64,000 bases of DNA from Pseudomonas graminis. GTDB taxonomy: Bacteria; Pseudomonadota; Gammaproteobacteria; Pseudomonadales; Pseudomonadaceae. A program made the position numbers and the translations under genes. Positions 33,807 to 46,400 of this stretch are shown here, piece after piece. The stretch covers positions 4,540,501 through 4,604,500 of the forward strand of contig NZ_CP053746.1 of NCBI RefSeq assembly GCF_013201545.1, read 5' to 3'. Under the pieces are notes generated by a model that saw only the letters and a program-made list of their open reading frames with translations, was not told where the DNA came from and ran no database searches. Every line of letters starts with the position of its first letter. Within the stretch, counting starts at the first letter, position 1.

Positions 33807-34422
33807 GAGCAAACTCCTGCTGAATTCACGCCACGCGATGGACCGGTGGGTGGAATGGGGGGCTGGAGTGCGAGCTTCCTGGGTTAGCGAAATAGCCTCG
33901 TACAGGGGGACTCGCCACCTTACAGCGTTTGCAACATGAGTGAACAAGTATTTGGCTGGCGTCCCACTTTACGTTTTTCGAACTCCCACCTCCCCCGATC
34001 TCCCGTTGCCAGATTAAAACAAAGGTATCTCTACGCGCGTTCGTGCATCCAGGTGAATGTGGGTTGCTAGATTGACCAAATCCCCGGCGCCATTGTTACT
34101 CCTCCACTCATCGACCCCGTAGATAGCAAACGTTTTCCCCCCATACGGAGGCTTTTGCGCAAACGCCCCGACGACCGGTAGATCACCATCTAACTCAATA
34201 ATAATCCTTATATTTCAATGACCTATGAATTGGAAAATTCTACAAACAGATAAACGTCAAACTATTTTCCATTGATATTGAGGGGTTCCATTCTAAATTA
34301 CTGGCAAACGGCTTTCATTGTAAGAAACAAAGTTGCGCCTGATTAGCTAGGTCAGGCGGCTGGTATGACACGCCATTAAACGCGTTGTTATAGTGCTAAA
34401 AGCGAAGAAAAGGACTGTCAGA
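33807..34422. promoter_or_regulatory. Long AT-rich leader of the adhesin gene, with a 7-bp dyad
   Basis: 616 bp without a supported gene and with much lower GC than its surroundings. CGCCTGA-N9-TCAGGCG (34336-34358) lies 65 bp before the start codon and could be an operator or mRNA hairpin. The ribosome site is AAGGA, 9 bases before ATG 34423. The size suggests complex control, but I could not place a promoter with confidence. Confidence 0.45.
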
Positions 34423-37400
34423 ATGGACAATATTGTTGTCGCCAATAAAGCAACCTCCGAACTCACTGCCAAAGCCTGGGGAAATCTGTCACTCGATACG
34501 CCGTCAGTTGTTCAAATGCCCGTTCCTCCCAGCCAAGTGTCCTCGGTCTCCCGCAATGGGCAAGATCTGGTGGTGAACTTGAAGAATGGCGAACAGATCA
34601 AAGTCGCCAACTTCTTCAACACCGCGCCTGAAGGTCCCAACAACGACATGGTGTTCCAGGGTGAAGACGGCACCCTTTGGCAAGCCCAATATGACACTCA
34701 GTCCTTCAACGGTTTTACCTTCGACGAAGTCAACTCCCTGGATGAACTCATCGCAGACGCCGGCGTGGTCGGCGGGTCGACGCCTACTTTTGCGATCGCC
34801 GGGCTCGGCCTGTTGGGCGCCGGCGGTGCAGCGGCAGCGGCAGGCGGCGTTGCGGGTGGCGGCGGGGGCGGCGGTGGGAACGCCGCGGACACCTCGGCCC
34901 CCGTGGCCCCGGGCAACCTGCTCGTCAGTGCGGACGGCACGTTACTCACCGGCACCAGTGAGGCCGGCGCAACCATCCAGGTTCGAAACACTGCCGGCAC
35001 CCTGCTGGGCAGCGGTGTTGTGGCACCTGACGGCACGTTCAGTGTGACGCTGAACCCGCCGCAAACCAGTGGGCAGCCTCTGGCAGTGAGCGCCACCGAC
35101 GCCGCAGGCAACGTGTCCCCTTCCACTCAGGCACCAACGCCCGATACCGACGGCGGGACACCCCCGGGCCAGGGCCCAGACACGACACCTCCGGCTGCGC
35201 CGGCCAACCTGGCGGTCAACCCCACCGGCGACCGGTTGACCGGTTCCGGCGAAGTCGGCGCGATCATTCAGGTGCGTGCCGCCGATGGCACCTTGCTGGG
35301 CAGCGGCATCGTCGCGGCCGATGGCACCTTCAGCCTTACCCTGAGTCCGCCGCAAACCGATGGTCAGTCGCTGACCGTCAATGCGGTCGATGCCGCCGGC
35401 AATGTCTCGCCGCCTGCTCAAGCGCTGGCGCCGGACATCGACATCACCCCACCTGTCGACACCACCGCACCCAACGCGCCGGGCAACCTTGTAGTGAGCG
35501 CCGACGGTACGCGCATCACCGGTTCAGGCGAAGTCGGCGCGACCATTCAGGTTCGCGCTGCCGATGGCACCTTGCTGGGCAGCGGCATCGTCGCGGCAGA
35601 CGGCACCTTCAGCCTCACCCTGAGCCCGGCGCAAACCGATGGTCAGTCGCTGACCGTGAGCGCGGTCGATGCCGCCGGCAATGTCTCCCCCCCTGCTCAA
35701 GCGCTAGCGCCGGACATCGACGTCACCCCACCGGTCGACACCACCGCGCCCAACGCGCCGGGTAACCTTGTGGTGAGCGCCGACGGTACGCGCGTCACCG
35801 GTTCGGGCGAAATCGGCGCGACCATTCAGGTTCGCGCCGCCGACGGCACGTTGCTGGGCAGCGGCATCGTCGCGGCAGACGGCACCTTCAGCCTCACGCT
35901 GAACCCTGCGCAAACCGATGGGCAGTCGCTGACCGTCAATGCGGTCGATGCCGCCGGCAATGTCTCCCCGCCTGCTCAAGCGCTGGCGCCGGACATCGAC
36001 GTCACGCCGCCCGGCGGCGATGTCACACCGCCCAATGCACCTGCTGGCATCGCGATCAGCGGCAGTGGCTCGATTGTCAGCGGCCGCGGCGAACCTGGCA
36101 GCACTGCCAGCGTCATAGACGCCAATGGCAACGTGCTCGGGACCGCTATCGTGGGGACTGACGGGCTATTCAATATCAGTCTCGGCGCCCCGCAAAATGC
36201 CGGGCAGGTCCTGCAGGTCACCCTCACCGATGCGGCTGGCAACACCTCCGCCAACGTTCCACTGCAAGCACCGGACACCACGCCGCCGGTGGCACCCTCG
36301 GCTTTGGTTCTGTCGGCCGACGGCCTGACCCTCACCGGTCGTGCCGAAGCGGGCGCCCGCGTGCTTGTGCGTAGTGCGTCGGGTGCGGTCATCGGCGCCT
36401 CCCGGGCCGGTGTGGACGGCACATTCAGCGTGAGCCTCGATACCGCCCAGACCAACGGCGAGACACTCAACGTCAGCGTCACGGATTCGGCCGGCAACAC
36501 TGCCTCGGCCGAGCTTAACGCCGCCGACACCACGCCACCCGCCCAAGTAGCCGATGTGGTCATCAGCGCAGACGGCACACAGGTCTCAGGCAAGGGAGAA
36601 GCTGGCGCGACGGTCACCCTCATCGCCAACGGCACGCCCATCGGCACGGCGGTGGTCGGCGCCAATGGCACCTTCGCTACCACGCTGGCACCGCCGGTCA
36701 ATCCAGGTGATCAGGTGCAAATCAGCCAGACCGACACCGCAGGCCTGGCGTCCCCCGTGCTGGTGGTCACGGCGCCTGACGCCAGTGGTCCGGCAACGCC
36801 TTCCGGCCTGGTCATCAGTGGCGACGGCACGCAACTGACCGGGACCGCAAGCGCCGGTTCGGTGGTCCAGGTGCGCGACGCCAACGGCGTGCTGCTCGGC
36901 AGTGCAACCGTCGGCAGCAACGGCAGCTTCACCGTCGCCATCACCCCGGCCCAAGCCAATGGCGAAGTGCTCGACGTGGTGGCGGTCGACGGTCAGGGCG
37001 AGAGCTCGGTCACCGTTCCCGTCACCGCCCCCGACATCACCGGCCCTGCTGCCGCCACTGATCTGGCCGTGGCCAACAACGGCCTGACCCTGACCGGCCG
37101 TGGCGAACCGGGCTCGACCGTTTCGGTGCGTGACGCCCAAGGCAACGTCATCGGAACGGGCGTGACGTCCGCGACCGGCAATTTCACGGTCAGCCTCGCT
37201 TCGGCGCAAACCAACGGTCAGGCGCTGCAAGTCGTGCTGAGCGACGCGGACGGGAATCCATCGCCCGTTGCGCCCGTCAGCGCGCCGGACCTCGACGGCC
37301 CCCTGCAACCCTCCGCCATCGGCCTCGACGTCGGCGGCACGACGCTGACCGGCATCGGCGAGGCCGGTTCGACGATCACCGTCACCAACATCAGCGGTAC

Positions 37401-40400
37401 CGTGCTTGGCACGGCCATCGCCGCCGCCGACGGGCGCTTCAGCGTGACGCTGAACAGCCCGCAGAACAATGGCCAAACCCTGCTGATCGGGGCCAGTGAC
37501 AGCACCGGCAACCCGGCGTTGCCGGTGACTTTTGTCACCCCGGATACCCAGGCGCCCGCTGCGCTGACCAACGTCGCCCTCGACGGCACTGGCCTGATCC
37601 TTACCGGCACCGCTGAATCAGGTGCCACAGTGACGATGCGTGATGCGGCGGGCAATATCATCGGCAGCGGCCAGGCGGGTGCCGGCGGGAGTTTTACCCT
37701 GACCTTGACGTCGGCACAGACCGACGGCCAGCTGTTGCAGGTCACTCAGGCCGACGCCGCAGGCAACCAGTCCCAGCCCGTCCCCGTCACGGCGCCGGAC
37801 CTCAGCGCACCGCCAGCTTTGACCAGCCTTGATCTGTCGGCAAACGGCCTGATCGTCACCGGCAACGGCCAGGTCGGTGCCACCGTCACCGTTAGAAATG
37901 CTTCGGGCGGCACGCTGGGCAGCGCCGTGGTCGGCAGCGACGGACGCTTTGAGGTGATCCTGTCCAGCGCGCAGATCAACGGCCAGAATCTCAGCGTTAC
38001 CCAAGTCGATGGATCGACCCTGGCCTCTCCGGCGGTTCCCTTGCTGGCTGCGGACATCCAGGCACCAGACGCGCCTACCGCGCTCACCCTGAGCGCCAAC
38101 GGCCTGACGCTGAGCGGCCAGGGCGAACCCGGCGCCACCGTCAGCGTACGGGACGCCAACGGCAACGTGCTGGGTACCGCAACGGTGGACCCGTTGACCG
38201 GTCGCTTTGACGTCCCGCTGAACGCGGTTCAGGCCGACGGCCAGGTCCTGCTGGTCAGGCAGAACGACGCAACGGGCAACCTCTCCCCCGCGGCCTCTTT
38301 CACCGCACCGGACACCACCGCGCCGGCTGCGCCGACCGGAATCACCATCAGCAGCGACGGTGTGACCGTTTCCGGCACAGGCACTCCCGGCGATACCGTG
38401 CAAGTGCGCGATGGAAACGGGACCTTGCTGGGTTCGGCTATCGTAGCCAGCAACAACAGTTTTGTGGTGACCCTGAGTCCGGCGCAGCTGGACGGACAGG
38501 TGCTCAGCGTGACTCAGACCGACGCCAGCACCCTGCCCTCGCCGGCAGGTTCCGTCACGGCACCTGACATCACCGCACCGCTGGCGCCAAGCGACCTTGA
38601 TCTGGACGCTAACGGCGTGCTGACCGGGACCACCGTGCCCTTCGGCTCGGTGAACATCCTCGACGCCAATGGGGTTCAGATCGGCACTGCCGTGGCCCTG
38701 GCTGACGGGACTTTCACCTTCAATGTCACGCCGATCCTGAGCAACGGCGAGACGGTGCAAGTGGTTGCGACCGATGGCACCAACGACTCGCTGCCCACTG
38801 CTGTGCTCGCGCCTGACACCACCCGACCGGTCGCTGTGTCCGATCTGGCGATCAGCCCCGATGGCGACGTCGTTTCCGGTACCGGCGAGCCCGGCACCAC
38901 CGTCACCGTTCGCGGCCCCGGGCCCGGCAACGTGCTGCTCGGCACCGGCACGGTTGGCCAGGATGGCAGCTTCGTCATCGGCCTCAATCCGCCTGCTGCC
39001 AGCAACACCAATCTGGAGGTCATCAGCACCGACGCCAGTGGCAACGCCTCCACCGCCGTCATCCTCCCAGGGCCGGACGGCACCCAGCTGGCGACCCCCA
39101 GCGACCTGGCCATCAGCAGCGACGGTTTCATTCTCACCGGTGCCGCCACCGCAGGCAGCACGGTCAACATTCTCGACAGCAACGGCGCCAGCCTGGGCAG
39201 CGGCAGGGTCAACAGTTTCGGCCGTTTCAGCATTCTGATGCGGTTCGCGCAGTTGAATGCTCAAACACTGCACGTCACCTCGACCGATGACGCCGGCCAG
39301 ACCTCGGTGACCGCCCTGGTGGTGGCCGATGACCTGACGGCCCCCGAAGCGCCGACCAGCATCACCATCAGCCCGGATGGCAGCGTGGTCTCGGGCCGTG
39401 GTGAAGCCGGTTCGACGGTGGCCATCACTAACAGCAGCGGCACGTTGCTGGGTTCCGGCACCGTTGCGCCCAACGGCACTTTTGCTGTCATCGTGACGCC
39501 GTCGCAGCTGGGCGGCCAACCGCTGACGGCCACGCAAACCGACCTGGCGGGTAACGTCTCGCAAACCGGGGCCGTTCTTGCCCCGGACCTGACCCCGCCC
39601 GACGCCGCCACCGGTCTGACCATCAATAACGTCGGCACCGTGGTCAATGGCGTTGGCGAAGCCGGCGCGACCGTCACGGTCCGCGACGCCGCAGGCAACA
39701 TTCTCGCCACCGGCATTGTCAACCAGAGCGGCCAGTTCCAGGTGACCCTGCCAAACGCCGTCACAACCGGCGCGCCACTCACGGTCACCCTGACCGACGC
39801 GGCGGGCAACGTGTCGGCCGGCGCCAGCCTGACAACCGTGGACACCACGCCACCGGCCCTGCCGCAAAACCTGCTGATCAGCGCCACCGGCAGCACCCTC
39901 ACCGGTACCGGTGAGGCCGGGGCGACCGTTAAAGTCCTCGACGCCAGCGGCACGCAGCTTGGCACCGCGCTGGTGGCCAGTGACGGCACCTTCACCGTGA
40001 CTCTCGCCCCCGCGCCCAACAATGGCCAGGCCCTCGACATCAGTCAGACCGACCCGAGCGGCAACGTCTCGCCGTCGGCGAACCTCACGGCGCCGGATAT
40101 CAGCCCGCCTGCCGCGCTCACTCAGGTGTCGGTGAACGCCGACGGCCTGACGGTGGTCGGCCGTGGCGAACCTGGCGCAACGGTGTCGGTGCGCACGGTC
40201 GGCGGTGCCCTGCTGGGTACGGCGCTGGTGGCGGCGAACGGCGCGTTCAGCGTGACGCTGAGCACGGCGCAGATAAACGCCGAAGTCTTGACTGTCACCC
40301 AGGAAGATCCGCCCGGCAACGTCTCGACGGCGGTCAACGTGACATCCGTTGACCTGACGGCACCCGAAAGCCCGACCGCCCTGCTGCTCAGCGGCAGCGG

Positions 40401-43400
40401 CGTGCAACTGGCAGGGAACGCCGAAGCCGGCAGCACCGTGACCGTGCGCGACGCCGCGGGCAATGTCCTGGGGTCTGGCGTTGCCGGGACCAATGGCGTG
40501 TTCCAGGTCAGCCTGTCCGGTCCTCAACTCAACGGCCAGAGCCTTACCGTCACGGCCACCGATGCGGCTGGCAACGTCTCGGTGCCCGCGCCTTATCAGG
40601 CCGCTGACACCGTGGCGCCCTCCGCGGCCAGCAACCTGGCCATCAGCGCCGATGGCCTGACCCTGGGCGGTAGCGGCGAGGCCGGTGCAACGGTGGTCGT
40701 GCGCGATGCCAATGGCAACGCGCTGGGCACCGCCATCGTGGCGGCCAACGGCAGCTTTACGGTCGGACTGACCCCTGCGGCAGCGGCCGGCGGCACCTTG
40801 ACCGTGATTCAGACCGACGCCGCCGGCAATGCGTCCGATGCCGCCACGGTGGTTGCTCCCGGTAATCTCGCGGAACCTGCGCCCGTCAATCTGGCCCTCA
40901 GTGCAGACGGCCTGACCCTTACCGGCACCGCCAACGCCGGCAGCACCGTCAGCATCCGCACCGCCTCCGGCGTCCTGCTGGGCACGGCGCTGGTCAATGG
41001 CGACGGCACGTTCAGTGCGCAACTGAATGCCGCGCAGCTCAACGGCGAGTCGCTCTCGGCCATTGCCACCTCCAGCGACGGCATCAACTCGCTGGCGACC
41101 GATTACCTGGCAGCGGATGTCACCGCTCCAGGGCCGCTCACCGATCTGGTGCTCACCGCCAACGGCCTGACCTTGACCGGTCAAGGTGAAGCGGGCGCAA
41201 CGGTCACTGTGCTGGGCGCAGGCGGGTTCATTCTTGGCACCGGGCAAGTGGGTGCCAACGGCAACTTCACCCTGTCGCTGAGCCCCGCGCAAATTGCCGG
41301 CCAGTCCCTGAGCATCAGCCAGACCGACGCCGCCGGTAATGAATCGGCCAGCATCGCGCTGACTGCCAGAGACCTGATCGCACCGGATGCGCCGCTCGCC
41401 CTGGCGGTGACGCCAGACGGCGCGGTGCTGTCGGGCACCGGTGAACCGGGCGCGACGGTCAACGTGTCCAACGCCAGCGGCGCCCTCGTCGGGTCCGGCA
41501 GCGTGCGCATCGACGGCACGTTCCAGATCACCCTCACCACACCCCAGGCCAATGGTGAACTGCTGGCCGTGACCTTGACCGATGCGGCCGGGAATATCTC
41601 CCTGCCCGCCAGCCTGACCTCGGTCGACACCACGGCACCGCTCGCCCTGACCCAACTGGGCATTTCCAGCGACGGCGCGACGCTGACCGGCCGCGGTGAA
41701 GCCGGGGCGGTTGTCACGGTTACCAATAGCCTCGGCACTCCGCTCGGCACGGCGACGGTGGGCAGCACCGGGGCCTTCACCCTGGTGCTGGTCCCGGCGC
41801 TCTCCAACGCCGAGGTGCTGACGCTGGTGCAACGGGATGCCGTCGGCAACGTGTCACCGCAAGTCAGCCTGACCACGCCGGACTTCACGCCACCCGATCC
41901 GCTCGACAATGTGCGCATCAACGCGGCAGGCGCGGTGGTGACGGGTACCGGTGAAGCCGGGGCCACTGTCACGGTCCGCGATGCCGGCGGCACGCTGCTC
42001 GGCACCACGCTGGTGCTGGCAGACGGCTCGTTCAGCGTCACCCTCTCCACCCCGCAGATCAACAGCCAGGTGCTGAGCGTTCAGCAGGCCGACCCACCCG
42101 GCAACGTCAGCGTGCCCGCGACGGTCACCGCCCCCGACCTGACCCCGCCGGCGGTCGCCACCGACCTGCAGTTCAATGCCTCGGGCAGTGTGCTCAGCGG
42201 CAGCGGCGAGGTTGGCGCAGCCGTGCGCATCACCCTGGCCGATGGCACCCAAGTCGGTACCGGCAACGTGGGCGTCGACGGCAGGTTTCTGATCACGTTG
42301 ACCCCGCCTCAAAACGCCGGTCAGCCCGTGTTCGTCGTGCTGACTGACGCGGCAAACAATCCCTCGGCTGCGGGCTCCATCGCTTCACCCGACCTGACGC
42401 CGCCCGCCGCCGTGACCAACGTTCAGATCGATGACACCGGCGTGGTGGTCAGCGGTCGCGGTGAAGCAGGCGCCAGCCTGTTGATCACCGATGCTGCCGG
42501 CAACATTGTCGGCACGGGCGTGGTCGGCGTGGATGGCAATTTCGCGGTCACGCTGTCGGTGCCGCAAAGCAACGGCGAGCTGTTGTCGGTGGTCCAGCGT
42601 GATGCGGCGGGCAACCCCTCCACGGGCGCGCCTGTCACGGCGCCGGACTTCACGCCGCCGCCGCTGCCGGTGATCACCGGCCTGGTGAACGGGCTGACGC
42701 TGAACGGCACCGGCGAAGCGGGCGCGACGGTCAGGGTGACCAGCGCCAGCGGCGTGGACCTCGGCAGCGCCACGGTGCAGGTCGACGGGAAATTCAGCGT
42801 CGCGCTGACGTCTGCCCAACTCAACGGCCAGACCCTCAACCTCACCCAGACTGACGTCGCCACCAACGTCTCCGCCACGCTGGTCTATCAGGTGGCAGAC
42901 GTGACCGATCCGCTCGCCGTCAGCAACCTGTCGGTCAGCGGGGACGGGCTGGTCCTCAGCGGTCGCGGCGAAGCCGGCGCTACGGTCACGGTATCGGTGG
43001 CGGGCACGCCGGTGCTCGGCACGGCCATCGTGCGGGCAGACGGCACGTTCAGCGTGCCGCTGTCGATCGCCCAGACCAATGGTCAGTCGTTGACGGTCGT
43101 GCAAGTCGACGCCGCGCAGAACGACTCGACGCCGGTGCCGGTCATTGCGCCGGACATCACGCCGCCAGCGGTCCCGGTGTTCGTCTCGCTCAACAGCGAC
43201 GGCACGACCCTGCAAGTCACTGCCGAACCCAACAGCACGATCGCGGTGACGTCTGCCAACGGAACCCTGCTGGGTTCCGCTCAGGCGAACGCCAGTGGGC
43301 AGTACTCGATCACGCTGAATCCGGCGCAGATCAACGGGCAGCTCATCTCCATCGTGGCGACGGATGCGGCGAACAACCATTCCGCGCCGCTGGTCCAGCA

Positions 43401-46400
43401 GGTGCCGGACACTCAGGCGCCCGATCCAGTCACCAACCTGGCCATCAGCGCCGATTACCTGCTGCTGGAAGGGCGTGGTGAAGCCGGCGCGCTGGTGACG
43501 GTGAAAAACGCCCTGAACATAACCGTCGGCAGCGGGACAGTGGCGGCAAATGGCACGTTCGCGCTCACGCTGAGTGCCGGCATCACCGCCAACGACGTCC
43601 TCACGGTCGGTCAGGCAGACGTCACCGGCAACGCCTCCGGGACGCTCAACCTCACCGTTCCCGTGACCCCTCCACCGAATGCGCCGACCAATCTGCTGGT
43701 CAGCGCCGACGGCTTGACGGTCACCGGCAGCGCCGCGACGGGCACCACCATCACGGTGTACAGCGCGACAGGCGTTGTGCTCGGTACAGCGAACACCAAT
43801 GCGGGCGGCACGTTCAGCGTCACCCTCAACGCTGCGCAGACCAACGGCGAAAGCCTGGGCGTGACGGCCAGCACTGCAGCAGGCGGCGCATCGCTGCTGG
43901 CTGCGGTCGTGGCGGCTGACACCACGCCGCCAGCGGTGCTTGCCGACCTCCAGGTCAACGCCACCGGCACCCTGGTGACCGGTCGAGGCGAAGCCGGGGC
44001 CACGGTAACCATCACCGCCGGCGGTTCAACGCTCGGCACCGCGCTGGTCAATGCCGGCGGCACCTTTGCCGTGACGCTGAGCCCGGCGCAAGCCAACGGC
44101 CAGATCCTCAACGCGTTCCAGACCGACGCCGCATCGCAGCCGTCCGCCATCGTGACGGTCACTGCGCCCGACATCACCGCACCCAACGCACCGGTGTCGC
44201 TGGTTCTCAATGGCGCGGGCACCGTGCTGAGCGGGATCGGCGAAGCCGGTGCGACCGTGACGGTGCGCAGCAGCCTCGGCGTCGTGCTTGGCACCGCAAC
44301 CGTTGCCCTGGACGGCACGTTCAACGCCAACCTCTCGGCGGCGCAACTCAATGGCCAGGTGCTGACGGTGAGTCAGCGCGACGCCGCAGGCAATGTCTCG
44401 TTGCTGGCCAACGTGAGTGCCGTCGACACTACGCCACCCGCTGCGCTGACCAACGTCGCGCTGAATGCCGCAGGCCTGCAGGTCAGCGGCAACGGTGAAG
44501 CCGGAGCGACCGTGCGCGTGATCAACGCGGGCGGCGCCGTGCTCGGCAGCGCAGTGGTCAATGCGGCGGGCGGATTTGTCGTCTTGCTCTCCACCGCTCA
44601 GTTGAACGGCCAGGTGTTGAACGTTCTGCAAGCGGACGGTACGGGCAACGCCTCGGCCGTTGTGACGGTCACTGCACTCGACCTTCAGGCGCCGAATGCA
44701 CCTACCGCGCTGGTATTGGCCGCCAACGGTCTGACCCTCAGCGGCAGCGGTGAAGCCGGCGCGACGGTCAACGTATTCAACGCGGGCGGTACGCTGCTGG
44801 GGACCACCACCGTGGGCGTTGGCGGGACGTTCAACGTTACCTTCAACGCCGCGCAACTGGACGGCCAGGCGCTGACGGTGCGTCAGGTCGACGTCGCTGG
44901 CAACGTGTCGGCCGCCGGCAGCCTTCTGGCACCGGACACCACGGCGCCCGGGGCGCCAACGACCGTTGCGGTGAATGCCAGCGGTACGGTGGTGACCGGC
45001 ACCGGTGTCGCAGGTTCCACGGTGACCGTGCGCAATGCACTGGGCGCTGTCCTCGGCACAACGACCGTGGCCGCCAATGGCAGCTTCTCGGTGGCACTGA
45101 ACGCCGCGCAGATCAACAATCAAGTGCTGAGCATCACCCAGGCGGACGCGGCGGGGAACGTATCCCTTGCAGTGAGCGCCATCGCGCCTGATCTGACACC
45201 CCCTGCTGCCCCCGGCGCGCTGCTGGTCAGCGTCGATGGCCTGACGGTCACCGGCAGCGGGGAAATCGGTTCGACGGTGCAAATCAAATCCGTTGGCGGC
45301 GCCGTGCTCGGGACGGGCACCGTCGGCGCCACGGGGCTGTTCAGCGTCACCCTCGCCCCCGCGCAGATCAACGGCGAAACCCTGCTGGTCAGCCTCACCG
45401 ACATCAGGGGCAATCTTTCCGTGACGGCCAACGTCACCGCGCCGGACATCGACGTCAACACGCCGGTGGTCGCCAGTGACAACCTCGCTACCGCCACGGT
45501 GACCCTGGTGCCGGTGAAAACCACGCAGAACTTTGCGGACTCCTTCACCACATTGCTGGCCGGGTTCTCCAAGGCGTTTGTGTTCACCGTCAACAGCGGC
45601 ACCCGCCTTGATCCGACCCTGACGCTGACCACCGGCAGCCTGGTGTCGCTGCTTGACGGCGTGGTCTACACGCTGCAAGTGAAGAACGCCAGCGGCAACT
45701 GGGTGACCCTCGACGTCAATGGCAGCGGCGGGCTGCTCGATCTGGTGGCGCTGACCGGCCAGGGCGTGCGGGTGAACATCGGTGATCTGCTGGGTGGCGA
45801 CTACCGGCTGATTGTGTCCAGCACCGGCATCGGCGTGGTGACCAACGTCACCACGCAACTGCAGCTGGACGTCACCAGCCTGACCCAGTTCAACGGGGTG
45901 GCCGGTACCGCCGTGACCGGGAACGTCATCACCAACCCGGGCATTGACGGCCAGGCGGATGTCACCGGCCCGGACAACGGCGCCGTGTTGCAGGTGCTGA
46001 AAAACGGCAGCTACGTCGCGGCCAGCGCGGGCATCACGGTGCAAGGCCTGTATGGCACGCTCACCATCGACGCCAGCGGCAACTACAGCTACAGACCCGA
46101 CGGGGCGGTGACCAGCGTCGGCAAAGTGGACGTCTTCAGCTATCAACTGGTGCACCCGAACGGCCTGAGCGACACGGCCAATCTGTACGTGCGCATCGAC
46201 AGTCCGCAGGCCTCCGAAGTGTGGAGCGACAGTAACCTGGCCAGCCCGGCCTTTCTGGTCGACGCCACCAACGACATCGCGATCAGCGACATCACCCTGG
46301 TCAACAAGGAGGTCATCACCACCTCCACGCTGGGCCCGTTCCTCGTGCCGCTGCTGGGCGGCAGTGGCTCATGGACCACCAGCGTGGCGGCAGGTGCGAT

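Noticed and set aside
34300..34330. Sigma-54 promoter upstream of the adhesin
   Set aside because: TGGCAAACGGCTTTCA has the GG but lacks the GC at the required distance.
34423..34900. LapA-type retention module with LapG cleavage site
   Set aside because: The N-terminus fits the BapA-prefix type; the Ala/Gly linker has no TAAG and no LapG or LapD gene is in the window.
37618..41832. Very long minus-strand open frame (about 1400 codons) opposite the adhesin
   Set aside because: It mirrors the repetitive GC-rich adhesin coding strand, has the low-complexity Gly/Arg/His-rich composition typical of antisense frames, and has no domain or ribosome site.
44026..46155. Long minus-strand frame opposite the adhesin C-terminal region
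   Set aside because: Same antisense artefact from GC-rich third positions.
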